Source: Zychaea mexicana
Taxonomy: Eukaryota; Mucoromycota; Mucoromycetes; Mucorales; Lichtheimiaceae
Length of the DNA stretch: 64,000 nt
Reading direction: 5' to 3'
Assembly (NCBI RefSeq): GCF_025766255.1
Contig: NW_026516768.1
Span: 62,001 to 126,000, forward strand
Part shown: in pieces, positions 20,786 to 34,584 of the stretch
Layout: every line of letters begins with the position of its first letter
Position numbering within the stretch: position 1 is the first letter of the stretch
Program-made: the position numbers and the translations under genes
Notes under the pieces: generated by a model
The model's database searches: none
What the model saw: the letters and a program-made list of their open reading frames with translations, nothing else
Told to the model about the DNA's origin: nothing

Positions 20786-21710
20786 TACTGCAGCCTTGTT
20801 GGCACGAAACGTAGTGCGTGTGTACCTTACTGGTTGTGGATGCGTTCTTATTCTCTTTATTCTTCAGCTGAACTTGGAATTCCATTATCTAAGAATCAGA
20901 GATCGCTAGTGCAGCTGTGTTACAATGGTGCGTCAAAGTATAGTATAGTCTAAGAGTATTCTTTAGTGAATAGAATCTTTTAATAAAAAAGAAGGCATGA
21001 GAAGGCTTTTGAGAGTAAGAAGTAGGTGGAGCGATCTGGAACTGTTCGTGAGCTGTTTGTGGGATCCCATGCATATTATATAAGAGCATAAGTGCACTTT
21101 AACGCCCTATTACATACATGCTGTCTGTTTCCAGTAACGCTCAGTGTATCCTGTAACGCTTGTTGCCATGGTAACCGGTGGAACGTTGACCCGATTTCAA
21201 CCCTTCACTTTCTCGATAACGTACTGCATCGAGGAACACTGATCAAGGCGAAAATCACTCCTTTCACTCGGAAGACAACATCCATTATCATGACATCCAA
21301 ACTCCACCTTCCTCGTCCTTCTTCATCTTGGAAATATTCAATATCCGGTATGTCTGCGATCCGTCCATAAGTTTATCCCACGAAAGTCTACGATATTGCA
21401 ACGCATAAGACATTAACTTTGTTTGCAAATATGGTACGGAGTTTCGTTCATCCTTTTAGTTGCTCGGTTTATGACAGCCGCCTTTTGGTCACTTGTGTGT
21501 ATGATAGCGCCTCTTTTGCGCTCAATGGAGGAGGAACGTGGAGGTAAAAGAAAGGCAGCGCGTTACAGCCGTATCAGTCAAAACGAACTGAATGATTTCG
21601 GCAACAGCTTAAGATATAAGAGAATTTATTTACAATCAGAGAAATGCAATTTATATACTATGTAACATAAAGGAACGAACGCAAACACAGTGGAGGAGAA
21701 AAGCGAATAA
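20786..21710. other. Intergenic region between ferroportin and START-domain genes
   Basis: Promoter of the ferroportin-like gene and 3' flank of the START-domain gene. Short ORFs here (21092-21370, 21423-21665) show no recognisable domain. I see no RNA gene. Confidence 0.5.
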
Positions 21711-24700
21711 TCACTGATGTTGCACAGCGATAATTTCAATATGCCAGCCGCTCATCCAAGGTATTCGCCATAATTGCCGTAACCTTGTTGCATTGGTATA
21801 GGTGTCCAGCACCTCTTCTTTAGTCGGTATTCGTATCGTTGCCATCAAGATAAGTAGTAACAGTAGAATCATGACAAGAAAACCACTTTTGTTGATTGTT
21901 GATGTACCAGTGGTTCTTCTTACTGTTGCTGATGCTGTCCGCCGCGTAACAGAATCCGGCGCGGATTTAGAGCGATGTCGACTGCGTCGATGTTGTACAT
22001 GTTGTGTAGCAGTGGTAGCAGTGTCATCACCAGTAGTAGGCATTGGGAATGCATCTTTTCCTTCTATCGAGGACTCTGATGGTGTTGAAGCCGGTGATTC
22101 AAAGAAATCATCCTCGTCTGCAGTAGATACACCAGCCAAAAACGAGGTAGAATTGCGGAAAGGCGAAAACATTCTTGTACGAAAATCTTGGATTTGCTAG
22201 ATGAAAAAAAATGGTGTTAAAATCGAATCTTCCTAAACCAAAGGAAGGAGAGAATCTCACATTGACACTGGCTGAGACGCCGCCAAGAGCAGCTGCTACA
22301 ACACCACCGCCTAACACAGATACTGATTCGTCCAGATTATGCTCTACGGATGCATTGGCTTCATCATAGGGTTGTTGTTGTTGTTGCTGCTGCTGTTGAT
22401 TCGTTACCAGCAGCTCCGGATCATCTTCTTGATCAAGCTGATGGTACGATTGGTGTATGACTGGGCTTTCGATGATAGGTGAAGCTGCGACCTCAACTGT
22501 GGAATCGACTTTCATCTCTTGTCCGTTAAGCATTACAATACCATGCCATTGTCCATCATCCTCGCCAAGGACGCCAGAAACTGTCAGTCTTGTTTCACGC
22601 TTTTGTAAGCATTCTTCGGTAACGGGTATCAATTGCAGTTCCAAAGCATACACTTTGTCGTGCGCTAGCATTGCTGTTTTTGCTGTAATTTCGATGGCGT
22701 GTTTTCGAGGTACTACTTCGTTATTGTTGGTATTTGCAATGAGGTGGGATGGTTCAGGAGCCAGTTCAGATACATTGACGGATAGCATGCTCGAGACATC
22801 CTTTTCTTCGCCGCCTGTCATCAGCACATTCTTTGCAATTGTGGTGGTAGCGTTGTTGCTGCTGTTACTCATGCGTCGGTTCATATTGACATTGAGTTCA
22901 TATCCCTTGCTGTAGTTTCGTAAATCAAGGATGGCTCGCAGTAAGGAGGTATTAGTATCGTTGCTTCGAGATGATGAAGATGTTGAGCTCTTGGTTGCTG
23001 TTGGAGGTGTTGTCGTAGCAATGGATGCGGATGTTTCTCCAGGAGGGATGCTCGTTGTCACGGCTCCTCCACCTGCTCGGCCGGTACTACCACACGCAAT
23101 CTTTGAGGTTGTAGAAATGGTGGCATTACTGCTGCTTATATCACTTGAAACACTACTGTTGCTGCCCATCGTTGTGCTACTACTCGTCGTTGCCGTCATA
23201 GATCCTGTGGATACTGATCCTTGTTGCTGTCGATTTGATTTTACTAATGACGTGCTCAAATTGGACTTGTTGGGTACGTTTCCAATCGTCTTTTTTGATG
23301 GTGATGATAACAGTCGAAACGACGCGTCACAAGTGAAGACATATTTGTCCTTGTCATAAGTAATATCGACCATGGTCCATTCGAGGGGGCCTTGAGCTGA
23401 TAGCTCGTCGACTAATTTACCGCCAGAAAAGACCTGTGCTGCATATGGATGTCCCAAATACGGTGCTGGTCCTTGTGAGTGTAGTAGCTTCTCAAGAGCC
23501 TTCATTCGTTTTGGAAGGCCCGTGGTGACCAGATTACTCATGTATGCTGGTACAGAAGATCCCAAATCTAGAGATGCTAAGCATGTGGCACGCATGCTTG
23601 GAATGGGATGGTTGGTAGTTGTGGTATATGGATCAATGGCTTCCAAAATCCATCCGGATAAGAAAAATAGGGCCGGTGGTCGTTTGGATGGATCGGATGA
23701 ACTGGGAAAGTTGGGTATAGATGCTTCAACATAAAGAATACGCTTGGCGGAGGGGTTGGTCGTGAGATGTGCTTTTTCATAAGCTGTACATGCAGATACA
23801 TAGATCTCTCGGGATCTGTCGATACAATATTTAACAGTAACTTTTATGTTAAGTACGTTGCTACCGAAAAATTAATATATGATTTGTAGAAATACCAGCT
23901 TACTTGAAAGGAAATATGCCTTTAACTAGTTGCCGGACGATCTGACATCCATTTCGTAGTCGAGCAAGCACTTCGATCTCTTCCACTGCTTCATCGTACT
24001 GTTTGCGAAGATTACCCGTATTTGTAACGATGGATGCTACTTCTTCCAACGAAAAGCCTTCAATAACCTTGGTAGCTTTGACAATTACCGAAGGTTCGGG
24101 TATCTCCATTGCTTCGCCCATAAACATTTGCATTATCTTTTCGGTAGAGCTGTTTGTCAATTTCGCGGTACCTGGTCGTTTACTGACCTTCAAACCGTTC
24201 TTGTCAGATACGTTTGACCATCCAAACTGTTGGTCTGACACTCGTGTAAGAAATGCTAGGGCTGATTGTGCAAGATCTTCCGGAGACTTCGGTAGACTCT
24301 CGATTATTGTCGTAATATTCTTTTCTACACCTTTTTCTTCTCCTCCCAGTGCAGATACTGCTTTCCTTTGTTCGTCGTCTTCAATGAATCCTGTTGCTGT
24401 AATAGGTGCTTGAGCAGCAGAAGCTTGTCGAGGCATGACTTGCGGCGGTGGTTCATCAGAATCAGATTCAATGCCGTGATCCACTTTGACAACAAGCTTT
24501 TCCTTTATCCGCATTGATTTGACAAAATCTTTGTCCACAGCAGTAGCATCACCATTGATCACCACCTTTTCTTGATCGTCGTCAAATCCTGGTTTGATTA
24601 GAAGCAATATCTTTCCACGTTGGGGAATGATGTCGCTCTCCTGGTGACTGATTTCGAGCCAAATACCATAGGGATCATGTGTTCGAGTGCTCGCCTTGAC

Positions 24701-27700
24701 CGATGATGGTGGTGGATCAATCACAACGTTATAGCTTCGTCCCAGACGTCTTCGAATTCGCACTTCAGCCGATGTACTTGATGATTCTGACGTACTGGTG
24801 CTATCTTCTGTCCACCGAGTATATTCACAACGCCAGCTTTGTCGATGATGATCGTATGAAACGTTGACAAGACTACCGTGTTCGAGCATGGTCAAGTCTG
24901 GGGGTGCTCCATGCTTATTGAAGAATTGGTGTGCGCGCATAACGAGATCAGCATTGTGACCGGATAAGCTGTTGGGCACATACGATGGTATCCAGCCTTG
25001 GAGATTGGCCTGGTTGATAAGCTTGACAGAGGTTGCTTCACCATCAATTCTTTCAATTCGCCAATTCCACAAATCCAAACGTGCGCGTACATAGCCAGGC
25101 GTATTGGTCGGTAAACTGTGGTGATCATAAGAGTCGTTCATGCATGAAGTGGAGCAAAGATCAATACACGACGCTGACGTATATGCACTTGTAAATGTTA
25201 CACAGTCTCGAGGACTTCAAAATGTTTTGGTTCAATTAGTGAGAAAAGAACCATATAATATTGACAACTCTCCAATAGGGAAACCTTACCTGACTGTCCA
25301 AAATCCTTTCATTTTGTGGTGCCACAGTGTGCATGTATTGGATACTTGATGCAGGAATACACCATCCTCATACGTTGAATCCCCTACTCGCGTGTATGTG
25401 CACGGTACTTATTAATATGCTTACACAGCAAGATGTGTCCTCTATAATTGATATACGTACATATTTTTCTAGCACCAACGCAACTCACCACCGCCTTGAC
25501 GTCCCAAACGCTACAGTCGTTCCAGACCGCCTCGCTAAGGTAAGCCCCTGTTGGATGACCCGGCACCTCCAGCTTTCGAATGGTCACAAATAAATTACTT
25601 GGCTCGGGTGCTTGAACCATATTCCATTTTTCAGACCGGATCAATCGTTCAAAGTAGTTACGCATCCTTAGGACAGGTTCCGGATCGGTCTTTGGGATAT
25701 CCATGACATCGTCAGCTTCTCCTTCTTTACTCATCCTTGGCTCCATTTGCTCTTGCTTTTCTTCTTGTTCAGCGTTCTCAATAGTGTCATAATGTTCCGT
25801 TTTCTGCTCTTCTGTTGCTGCATATTCCTTTGAGCTTGCTGTGCTTGACCCTTGATTTTCACCTAATAATGATGATGTTGAAACTATTTGATCGCTGACA
25901 GAGGATTCAATTCAATGTAGTTAGTATCGACCAAGATGATAAAATGTTTCCAGCCCCTACTTACGATCGGCTAACGGCCACTGGCTCGAGCTCGATGGAA
26001 GGTGTCATTTCTTTTGTTGCGACAAAATTCTCATTGACATCTCCATCCTCCATGTCGTCCACGAAAACATCATGATCACCAATATCGATATCGACATCGA
26101 CATCCTCATCCTCTTCACTGCTAGTGCCACTACTGTTTTCGTCGAAAAACAAAGATTCACCGACCCAAGAACGAAAAGGCCACTCTTTCCCATTCACAAA
26201 CAGCGCAAAATCCATATTATCCGATTGTTGTGCGTCTTCTTCTCCAATATCGTCGTTACCAGAGCTTCGCTTTCTGGGCGTAAGTCGCAAATTCACATTA
26301 ATTTCGTCGCGCGGCCCCGTCACAGGCTCGCGAGCCAAGTTTGCTGCCGACTCCTCGTTTTCTTTAATGAGGTACTGGATCAGCTGTGGAGGGTGGTACA
26401 GTGTCACAAAATAGCGGTAGTAGCTGTCATCGTCAGGTGGTGGCTGTCGTTCCGCATAACACCGAATGCACAACTGAGCAAATTGGTCGACCATTTTCGA
26501 GTCCAATTCACCCATACCCGCCACTGACACTTCCAACTGTAAATCAACGGCTGCTGCTGATCGTCCGGCCCATGTCTTGCTGTCCAATTCAACTACTAAG
26601 TCTGGTGTTCGGCCCCATTCCATCCCTCTGTTGCTCTTCGTGTCATCATTCCTGCCAAACGTGTACGACGAGCTAAACAAGACACGCTTTTGTTGCGGAG
26701 AGGATGGTGAAATCGTTGGAGATATAGCCGTCGATGCTTTGTGGAATCCTCGTGAATGTATCGATGATAAAGAGGATGACGGTGGTAGTAGCAACGGCCC
26801 CATAAAGCTACCTCGTCGATGACGTAGCGATGATGCAAGCTGTAGTGGTGATGTATTGGATCGATCCCATGAACCTGTTCCTCCTTGCCAATGCATACTA
26901 CTCGAAGCAAGGCTGCCTTTGCGAGGGGGTTGGATGCTAATACTCCCAACGGCAGATGAGGGTGACGCTGGTTCTGATCCTCCTCCTCCACTGCCGACTT
27001 TTCCACCACTCGCTGTTGCGAAAGAAGATGACGATGATGGATGATGCTGATGCTGTCCTATCGATGACGCTGCGTTTGACACTTGGTAAACAAGATCCCA
27101 AGTGCGTCTATCGGGATTGTAGACTAGACTCTTAACAAACGAATCTGGTTCACGAAGAATATCGGGTGGGGCACCATGTAATGCCAGTGTTGACAATGGC
27201 CCAGTCACAAGCGAGAGAACGTACGGCTCGAGTACATCTTCTGATAGCGTCGGTGATACGATTTCATAGTAGAAGGTGACACGCGAATCCAAGTTGGGGT
27301 CGTCTTCGGGAGATATCCGTACGTCGTAGCCAGCCAAGGCCGGACACGCGGCTGCATACTGTTCGTTGTCGTCCTGATGGGGCGTTGTTGTTGTGACAAT
27401 GTGACGTATCATGCTGGGTTTCCGTATTGTTCTCTCTGCAAACACGCATCTGTTGTGTTTTTTCAAATAATAGGGTCCTATTAAATACGTGCCTCAAACA
27501 ATCGGGAATCCATTGATATTTTCTTTGTTTCTTTTACCCTTCATTGCTGCTGCCCTTGAAAGTTCTATGTGTAATAACCGTGTTTGAATCGGGTCTGTCC
27601 AAGACCTGCACCTCATCCATCATCTGATCCCCTATTAGGATACAACAATTCGCAAAAATTAAGTACATACATCCTTTACTGTAAAAAGTGACGGATTATA

Positions 27701-28022
27701 TATGCGTTTGTAGAAGTAAACATACATAGTTTCCGAGTTCCGACAGATTGGAATAATGCATGCCAACTGCTTAGTGTCCAAGTGCGGTCGGCTCGAGCAG
27801 TAATATCGACCTCGATCTTGTAAATTTCGGAAGCTCCTCCGGATCGCTTGTGGACATGGATTCTTGACGATCTCGGAAGGTTTTGGGTTTTTAACTTTCT
27901 CCAATGGTTTTTTGTGTCAGTATTGATAATGTGAGAGTAACGACTGATCGCTCCGCGTAAAATGTCTAGTCTCGATTCCGAATGTTGGTGCTGTTGGTGC
28001 CGCGGTGGTGAGCTATATTTTT
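21711..28022 (-). CDS. Giant multi-START-domain lipid-binding protein with C-terminal membrane anchor
   Basis: I join eight exons in consistent phase: 27726-about 28022 (5' end unresolved), 27538-27631, 25965-27449, 25489-25894, 25290-25366, 23904-25214, 22261-23860, 21711-22196. The product is about 1,880-1,900 residues. Three START-like units are seen. Unit 1: SGGASEIYKIEVDI, KLWDQMMDEVQVLD, ERTIRKPS. Unit 2: KMKGFWTVSPRDCVTFTSAY (the canonical VSPRD block, visible only after splicing), PGYVRARLDLWNWRIE, ANLQGWIPSYVPNSL. Unit 3: KQYDEAVEEIEVLARL, SMRATCLASLDLGSSVPAYM. Each unit is followed by a similar beta-rich tail containing HGAPP-type motifs. One transmembrane segment (FLVMILLLLLILMAT) lies about 50 residues from the C-terminus. 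START domains bind sterols or lipids, so a membrane-tethered lipid-transfer role is inferred. No start codon was found for the first exon. Confidence 0.72.
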
Positions 28023-28453
28023 ACACGTAAAGTTTATTAATACTTTTGAGCAATTTTGCATAAAGAATATAAAGAGCAAGATTCTTTAAATATTTTACGT
28101 TTTAGTTAAGTCCATGTCAACACCTCATTGAAAATGGTTTTGGGAGATAAAGTATAAAGAAGAAAAAAACGTGAGGACGGGCAATATGACAAACGCTCCA
28201 AATTTGCATGACGGTTCTGATTGAAACTGCGTCCAACAATCTCGCCAACTCTTGGGTGAATCTGTGCATGGAGATCGAATCAGCGGCAGACCTCCTTTTG
28301 GATAAATTTTTCACACATACATTTGCCAAGACAACACATGAGATCAAAATGGATAGAAGTAAATATGTGGATGTATTTTGCTTTGTTTATATACTTTGTA
28401 CTCTGGATCACTGGAAAGTATACCCTAATATTCTTTCAATTAAATATTGTTTT

Positions 28454-30200
28454 TTACATAAGAATCTCGCTATGGTACGAGGATTTAAGCTCCTTGTGGG
28501 GAAGGACGATGCAGTTGCGGACAATAATCTCATCAGCAACTAGTACTTCCTTGCCTACATACATGTTGTTTGGATTAGTATATCACTTAGTGGGGGCAAA
28601 AAGTGTAAGAGAACTTACCCAAAATTGTGATACTCTGACTCTTGACGCCGTTCTTCATCATGTCGATGTTATGATCGCTGGCGGGGCTACCTTCCACACG
28701 TGCCCATGTGCCAATTTTGCTACTCCAACCGATCACTGAGTGAAGAACGCAGCTAGCAGCCTATACAAAATACGCAAATTGATCACGTGTTTGTACGCAA
28801 CGGATCAACAATCAAAGTCTAATAAGCTTATAGTCCTTTACTGATGCTATACCAAAACAACTTACGCCAATTTGAACATTATCCAAGATGATGGAATCCT
28901 TAATACGCACGCCCTTGCCAACTGCGACACGTGGACCGATCGACACGTTGGGACCAATCTAAATTGTATAATTAGTTAGTATATAAAATCGTCTTTCATT
29001 TCGTATCCACTTTTTAGTTTTACCTTTGCGGTTGGATCAACATGAGCCGAAGGGTGTATGTACACTGCACCAATGATTTCTGGTCCATTCTGCTTGGTCA
29101 CAGCCAATTTTTCAGGTGATTCTTTAGCGATCAGCTCGAGGTAGGCAGCGTTAGCTGGGATCGACGATCTACATACAGATTTCTTTTAGCACGTATGTAT
29201 ATATAATACATCATCGTTTACATCTTCTATATAGCCAAGCGCACTAATGTCTTTTTTTTACATACCCCGCCGTCTTGATTTGTCTCCAGAACTTCCCGGT
29301 AACATGGACATATAATTTACGTTGCTCGGACAATGGACGCAACAAATCCTGCTCTAACCGCAGCTTATCATCTGAGGGAGTCCACAGATAGTCGTTTTCT
29401 TCTGTAGAGTCCTTTTTGCGGTCTATGGCCTTTTTCATCTCACCAAATACGGCAGTATCAAACAAAAACGCACCGCATGAAATCAGATCCGAAATGAACG
29501 AGTCTGGCTTCTCGACATAGTGGAGTACTTCGTTCGTGCCCGGCTTTGCTACCAAACAACCGTACTTCGTTGCTTGCTCACGAGGGACCTATAACCCAAA
29601 GTTATTCTTTCGCCGGTTATTTACGATAAATTACTATCTTTTATATTACCTTTGTACCCAACATGGTACATAAACCACGGTGCTTCATATGGGCCTCGAC
29701 CATCTCATTGAGTGGGAACGAGCAGGCGATATCCACGTGGATAACAAAGAACTGTTGTGGATTGCCACGCAGAATCTCGTCACGGAAATGATAGAGACCA
29801 CCTGCAGTACCGAGTTCTTGGTATTCGCGGAGGTAGCTGTTGTTTAGATGGTGTTCACATAAGTGTGTGTGTGTGTGTGTGTATGCATATAAGAGAAAAG
29901 GAAGACGCGCTTTATGTAAGCGTCAGCTGTGTAGGATTTTTTATATAGTTACCGAATGTGTAGATTGGGGAATTCTGAAGCGGCATCATCGACAAAACGA
30001 GCAAACACGTTATCCTCAAAGAAGCCAACAATCAAGACTTCCTTTAAACCATCTACTTTAGACAGTGCAGACAGATGATGTGAAATGATAGGAGCGCCTG
30101 CTACTGGGAACAAGGGCTTGGGTACATCGAGTGAGAGAGGACGAAAACGCGTAGCTCTGGAAGGACCACCGACGAGAATTACGGCTTTAAATGTTGACAT
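28454..30200 (-). CDS. Mannose-1-phosphate guanylyltransferase alpha-type (GMPPA-like)
   Basis: Seven exons (29953-30200, 29650-29836, 29266-29588, 29024-29168, 28866-28958, 28619-28760, 28454-28554) give 412 residues with all phases consistent. The nucleotidyltransferase start is AVILVGGPSRATRFRPLSLD, then PKPLFPVAG. The altered GGP-x-x-x-TRFRPLS loop is the GMPPA form rather than the catalytic GMPPB form. YLREYQELGTAGGLYHF and HYVEKPDSF follow. The C-terminal half is a left-handed beta-helix (IGPNVSIGPRVAVGKGVRIK, SVIGWSSKIGTWARVEG). GMPPA is thought to regulate GDP-mannose synthesis by GMPPB for glycosylation and cell-wall mannan. A (GT)n run (about 29864-29882) lies in intron 1. Head-to-head with the LIM gene, 294 bp apart. 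Confidence 0.92.
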
Positions 30201-30494
30201 GTCGGATGTAGTATAGAAGTGTGGATTATGTCAAAAAAATAAGGAAGCAAAGAGCAGGTTTCGTCCGCGGAGCTCTCTTTTCTTCAAAGCGCGGCACACT
30301 TGTTAATTGCAGGAACAGCACCTTATTGGTCGAGGGAAGCACTCACGAGTGAGTTTTTTGCTGGGTAAAAGCGCATGAGCCTGTGTACGACCTGTGTGTT
30401 TTCTTGTGTTGCAGTCGCCCTTTCTCTCCCTCTCTCTTTTTTCTTCTCTCTCCCTCTTCCTTTTCCCTTTTTTCTCATCTCCAATTCTCACATA
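30201..30494. promoter_or_regulatory. Shared promoter region of GMPPA-like and LIM genes
   Basis: The 294 bp between two divergent start codons must hold both promoters. A strong pyrimidine tract (about 30415-30480, TTTCTCTCCCTCTCTC-like) leads into the LIM start codon. GA-rich A/T sequence adjoins the GMPPA start. I see no clear TATA box on either side. Confidence 0.55.
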
Positions 30495-33135
30495 ATGTTG
30501 GCAAAAGAGCGGATCTCCCAGATTTTGCCCACAGTAAAGTGCTCAGACTGCGGTGAAGATGTCCAAATTCGCAGACTTGGCGAACACGTCTGCTCCAACA
30601 TGCCAGCTGTTCCAGCACTGCCCATACTGCCGCGCCAACAAGGTAAACAGTCCCACAAAATCAAAATCGTGTACCTATTGTACCATGATCTGGTTTCGTT
30701 TCTCTTCTATTCTTCTGTCGCATCTCTTTCATTCTTTTTTGCCCCACTGTGAAGGTGAGGGAAGAGGATGAGAAGCGTGTCTCTGGGGGGAACGCAATTA
30801 GAACAGGTCATTCCCTTGGTATGTCTTTAGATCTCTCTTGTTTAAAGCAGTAGATGGATGATGATGGATTACAGTATCTTATAGCCAGAGGTATACTAAA
30901 CAGTCTAATGATTTTCTTTACGATAGTTTTTTCTTAATTACAATGTTCTATGTGTATTTTGATTTGTTATAAGCACAAAAAATACAACGACTGACTGAGC
31001 AAATCACACAAATTTGTGCAGATAAATACACTATGGCATCCAAGTCTCCGTCTCCAATCAGCCCTCTACACAGTATTAAGCGATACGAACCTGCAAGCGA
31101 CAAATACAGCAACATGAGTCAACAACGTAGTCCAGTTACGCCTCCTTATCAAAATCTGGTGTCCGAATTACGACGACCGTCAGTGAAAGATCACCAATAT
31201 CAACAGCAACAACAACAACCACCATCCTCACCATCGTCTTCGTCATTAGGTGGTGGACAACGATCCCCACCGCTGTTTCGTGATGATAGATCATCGCCGC
31301 GTTTTAATAGTAATGATAGTGAGTACCATCCTTATGGCGGTAGCAAGAGCCCTAAAACAGGCGTTTTTCCCGCCTATGATCGACCATTAAACAGTACCTC
31401 CCCTGCTCCTGGTGATCCAACTAAAAAGTAAGTTGACTATTCGGTTGAATCGGCTCTTGTTTTATTCTCCAATGCTGCAGCCAGCCAGTCCGCGGTTAGC
31501 TGAACGGGCAGCATACAACCCGGCCAGTTATATTCTGTTGCAAAAAGTTATTTATATATAAACATGGTTATCTATACACCATCCAGAGCAAGAGCACAAC
31601 AGCAACCACCACCATCACCACTTTATAACAATAATAATATTAATGGCTCGCCACGAGATTATTTCGATAATGGCAAAGGTATGGGAACGATATCCGCCGA
31701 AAAAGGGAAAAACTGCTCTCTTTTTGGAGAACGAATAGAGAAGAGATGATGTAATGAATTGTGTCTTTTAAACAGGATACGATGTAAACAAAGAACGAGG
31801 AGGAGCATTGGATACATTGATGGCAGATCTGATGAACAGCTTTGGTAGCGACATCAATGACAGCACGCAACGACCTATTGACCAGAGTAATAACAGCATG
31901 GGAGCGTATCATCCAAATAGTGCTGCTACTTCTGCAGACCACTGTGCACAATGTGGCGACGAGTTTGATTACCGCGACGATGTGGTGAATGATCGCAACA
32001 AGTACTACCATAAGCAGTGTTACACTTGCCAGCTATGCCGCGCACCCTTTGACCACCGCCGCCCTTGTTTTGAACATAACGGCAAACTGTATTGTGAACG
32101 GGATTACAATGTGGTGAAAAAGCGTATCACCTGTGCAGGATGGTAATGTATCACAACATTCAAACGTTCGATTGGCACTGATGTTGAACAAAGGCATATA
32201 TCGCGCTCGCACACGCGCACACACACACACACAATTTGCTCACACCTTTTGCTTTCAACCTATATCATAATCTTTCAATAGCGATCGCCTTATTGCTGCC
32301 AACGCTAACTCAATTAAGGCTTTGGGACAGCACTATCACCCTGGCCATGTGAAATGTTATCACTGCTATCAGCCTATTGACGAACGCACCGGTTACAAAG
32401 AACATCAGGGTCGTCTCTATTGCCGCGCTGACTTTAAAGCTTTATTTTTACCGTCTTGTCGCGCATGTGGTAAGCCCGTTGAACGGCAAGCTGTATCGGC
32501 GACGGACGGTAAATTACAAGGAAAATGGCATCTCGAGTGTTTTGGATGTCACGTAAGAGAAGATCTTGTTCCACCCCCCCCTACCCGCTCCCCTTGTAAT
32601 TAATAATTAGTCGATTGATTTTCTTTGATTAACCTGTGGATATTTTACATTGATACATTCAACTAGACGTGTCATCGAGAATTCCCGGATAACACCTTTT
32701 ACGTCTTTGACAACGCACCTTATTGTAAACGCCACTATCATCAACTCAATAACTCGCTTTGCCGAACGTGTGATGAGCCTATTGAAGGCCCCTGTGCACA
32801 AACCATAGAAGGCTGGCGATTCCATCCAGCTTGCTTTAGATGCAATGTACGTACAACACTCCTTTTTTATATATGCGTCATACCACATTATGGATTTTCC
32901 TTTATTTGCGAGAGACTCAAGAAGCATCTTATATTCGTTATTGCACATACACAAATACGACACCATGTGCACAATATACATATATGCTCAAAACATGCAG
33001 GTTTGTCGTTGCGAAATCACAGATACCTACTATATGTTCGAGCGCCGCATTTATTGCGAGACACATATCCGTCAACTTCAGCGCCAGCGTAATATCCGTG
33101 CTGAGAAAAGAAAAACCCAATTCGGCCGTATTTAG
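30495..33135 (+). CDS. Four-LIM-domain protein, paxillin-like
   Basis: Seven exons (30495-30642, 31022-31427, 31512-31678, 31776-32142, 32282-32552, 32667-32846, 33001-33135) give 557 residues in consistent phase. The N-terminus has a small Cys/His motif, CSDCGEDV...LGEHVC, followed by a Ser/Pro/Gln-rich linker of about 250 residues. Then four consecutive LIM domains follow: CAQCGDEFDYRDD...CERDY; CDRLIAAN...CRADF; CRACGKPV...CHREF...CKRHY; CDEPIEG...CRCEITD...CETH. Several zinc-binding half-sites are split by introns, so they appear only after splicing. LIM arrays of this kind in fungi (Pxl1-like) act at sites of polarised growth and septation as protein-binding scaffolds. No RhoGAP domain is present. 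The exon 3 boundary in the linker is the least certain. Confidence 0.82.
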
Positions 33136-34584
33136 CTCTAATTTATATTATATAATAACACAAACAGCCAAAAAACAAATGATAATAGTAATCTAACTTC
33201 TCTGACGACCTACTTACTACCATTTCACCCGCCCCCCTTAACTACAAACTACCACGTACACAACACAAATACTCTTGTTCTCTCTCTTCTCCTCGTAATT
33301 TAAGTACATCAAAAAATGCTGATCAAAGACGTCATCAGTAGTATTATCCGTATTGTGTCGTTGATCTATTGATAAATCAAAGTACGAATAAGGTTTATTT
33401 AAAGAGAAAGAAAAAGAGCGGGCAAAGAAACGGGACAGGATCGGGAGAAGCACGCAGATCCTTTTTTTATGAAGTACATGTGTACTACTACGAGTAATTT
33501 TTTATTTAGCGTGTGAATTTCAAAAGGGTCGTTGTTGTTGTTCTTTGGAAGAAGCTTTGAAAACGGCAATTAGCAATAAAAAAACGTGCCTATTGTAATT
33601 CCACTAACCCTTACAGGGTCCCCTGCAAAATGTCAAGGAGGTGATATTCGCTGTCAAAACTAAGCACACAATTTGAATACTACTCCTACTACTACAAATG
33701 ACATGATATTCTTCTTTTTGCGCCGGGGCTGCTAATGGAATTTTTCGATAACCTTCTCTAAACAATCAAACCTTGACGATTTTCAATAGACAGTATCGCG
33801 TACTTCAAAGTGTCACGATGCGCCTTGTGCTGTTTTGGTGTAACATACAACTGATACTATGTACAGCAAAGTCCGTGGATCAGTACTTGATTTAATACTT
33901 TATTAGTGCTGCATGTCCAAATAGGATTTGATCCTCGAATACGTACATACCACAATCCCGGATCACATTGAGGAGAGGAAAAAAACCCGTGATCGGTAAG
34001 ATAAATAAGGGGCCAAAAACATATTATGTTATCACCTACATGCTGACATGTCCCTACGGACACACAGACATTGTTTTCTGCCGATGTCAGTACACACAAA
34101 ACAAGCTCTCCTGATGCTACACATAGTATATGCCCAGCTCTTTCTTTACTCCTGGTTTATGCCCCTCATACAGTAGTAGCATTATACAGAACAGTAACAG
34201 CTCCTCCCCTAATGACAACGTTTTTCAAGGCTACTTGTTTTTCTTTTAAGCCTCTGACATATAATACCCACTCAATGAACGAAAGCAAAGATAACTGATA
34301 TGGTAATGATAATGATATAATGTGTAGTTGTAGAGAGGAAGTTATTTTAAAAGCTGCTTGCTTGCTGCTATGATAGATATAAAGATGCAAGAGAGAAAAG
34401 AAAAAAAGTTTGCGCTATACGCTACCCGGATCAACGCAAAACTTGTACAAAAATCAATAAATAAAAAAAAACTATACATGAATTTTTAGGGTGTAAGTAA
34501 TAAAAGAAGAATAGAGATGCGTGTGAGTACGAAATGAGGGGGAAAAGAGAGTGAGAGAGTGAGAGGGACAAGAGGGGGGCAGGT
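33136..34584. other. Convergent intergenic region
   Basis: Lies between the stop codons of the LIM and syntaxin genes. It is AT-rich with no coding signal and no RNA gene that I recognise. Confidence 0.5.

Noticed and set aside
22457..23359. Plus-strand ORFs of 140-150 residues with hydrophobic stretches
   Set aside because: They are antisense to the START-domain gene, whose frame carries the conserved motifs.
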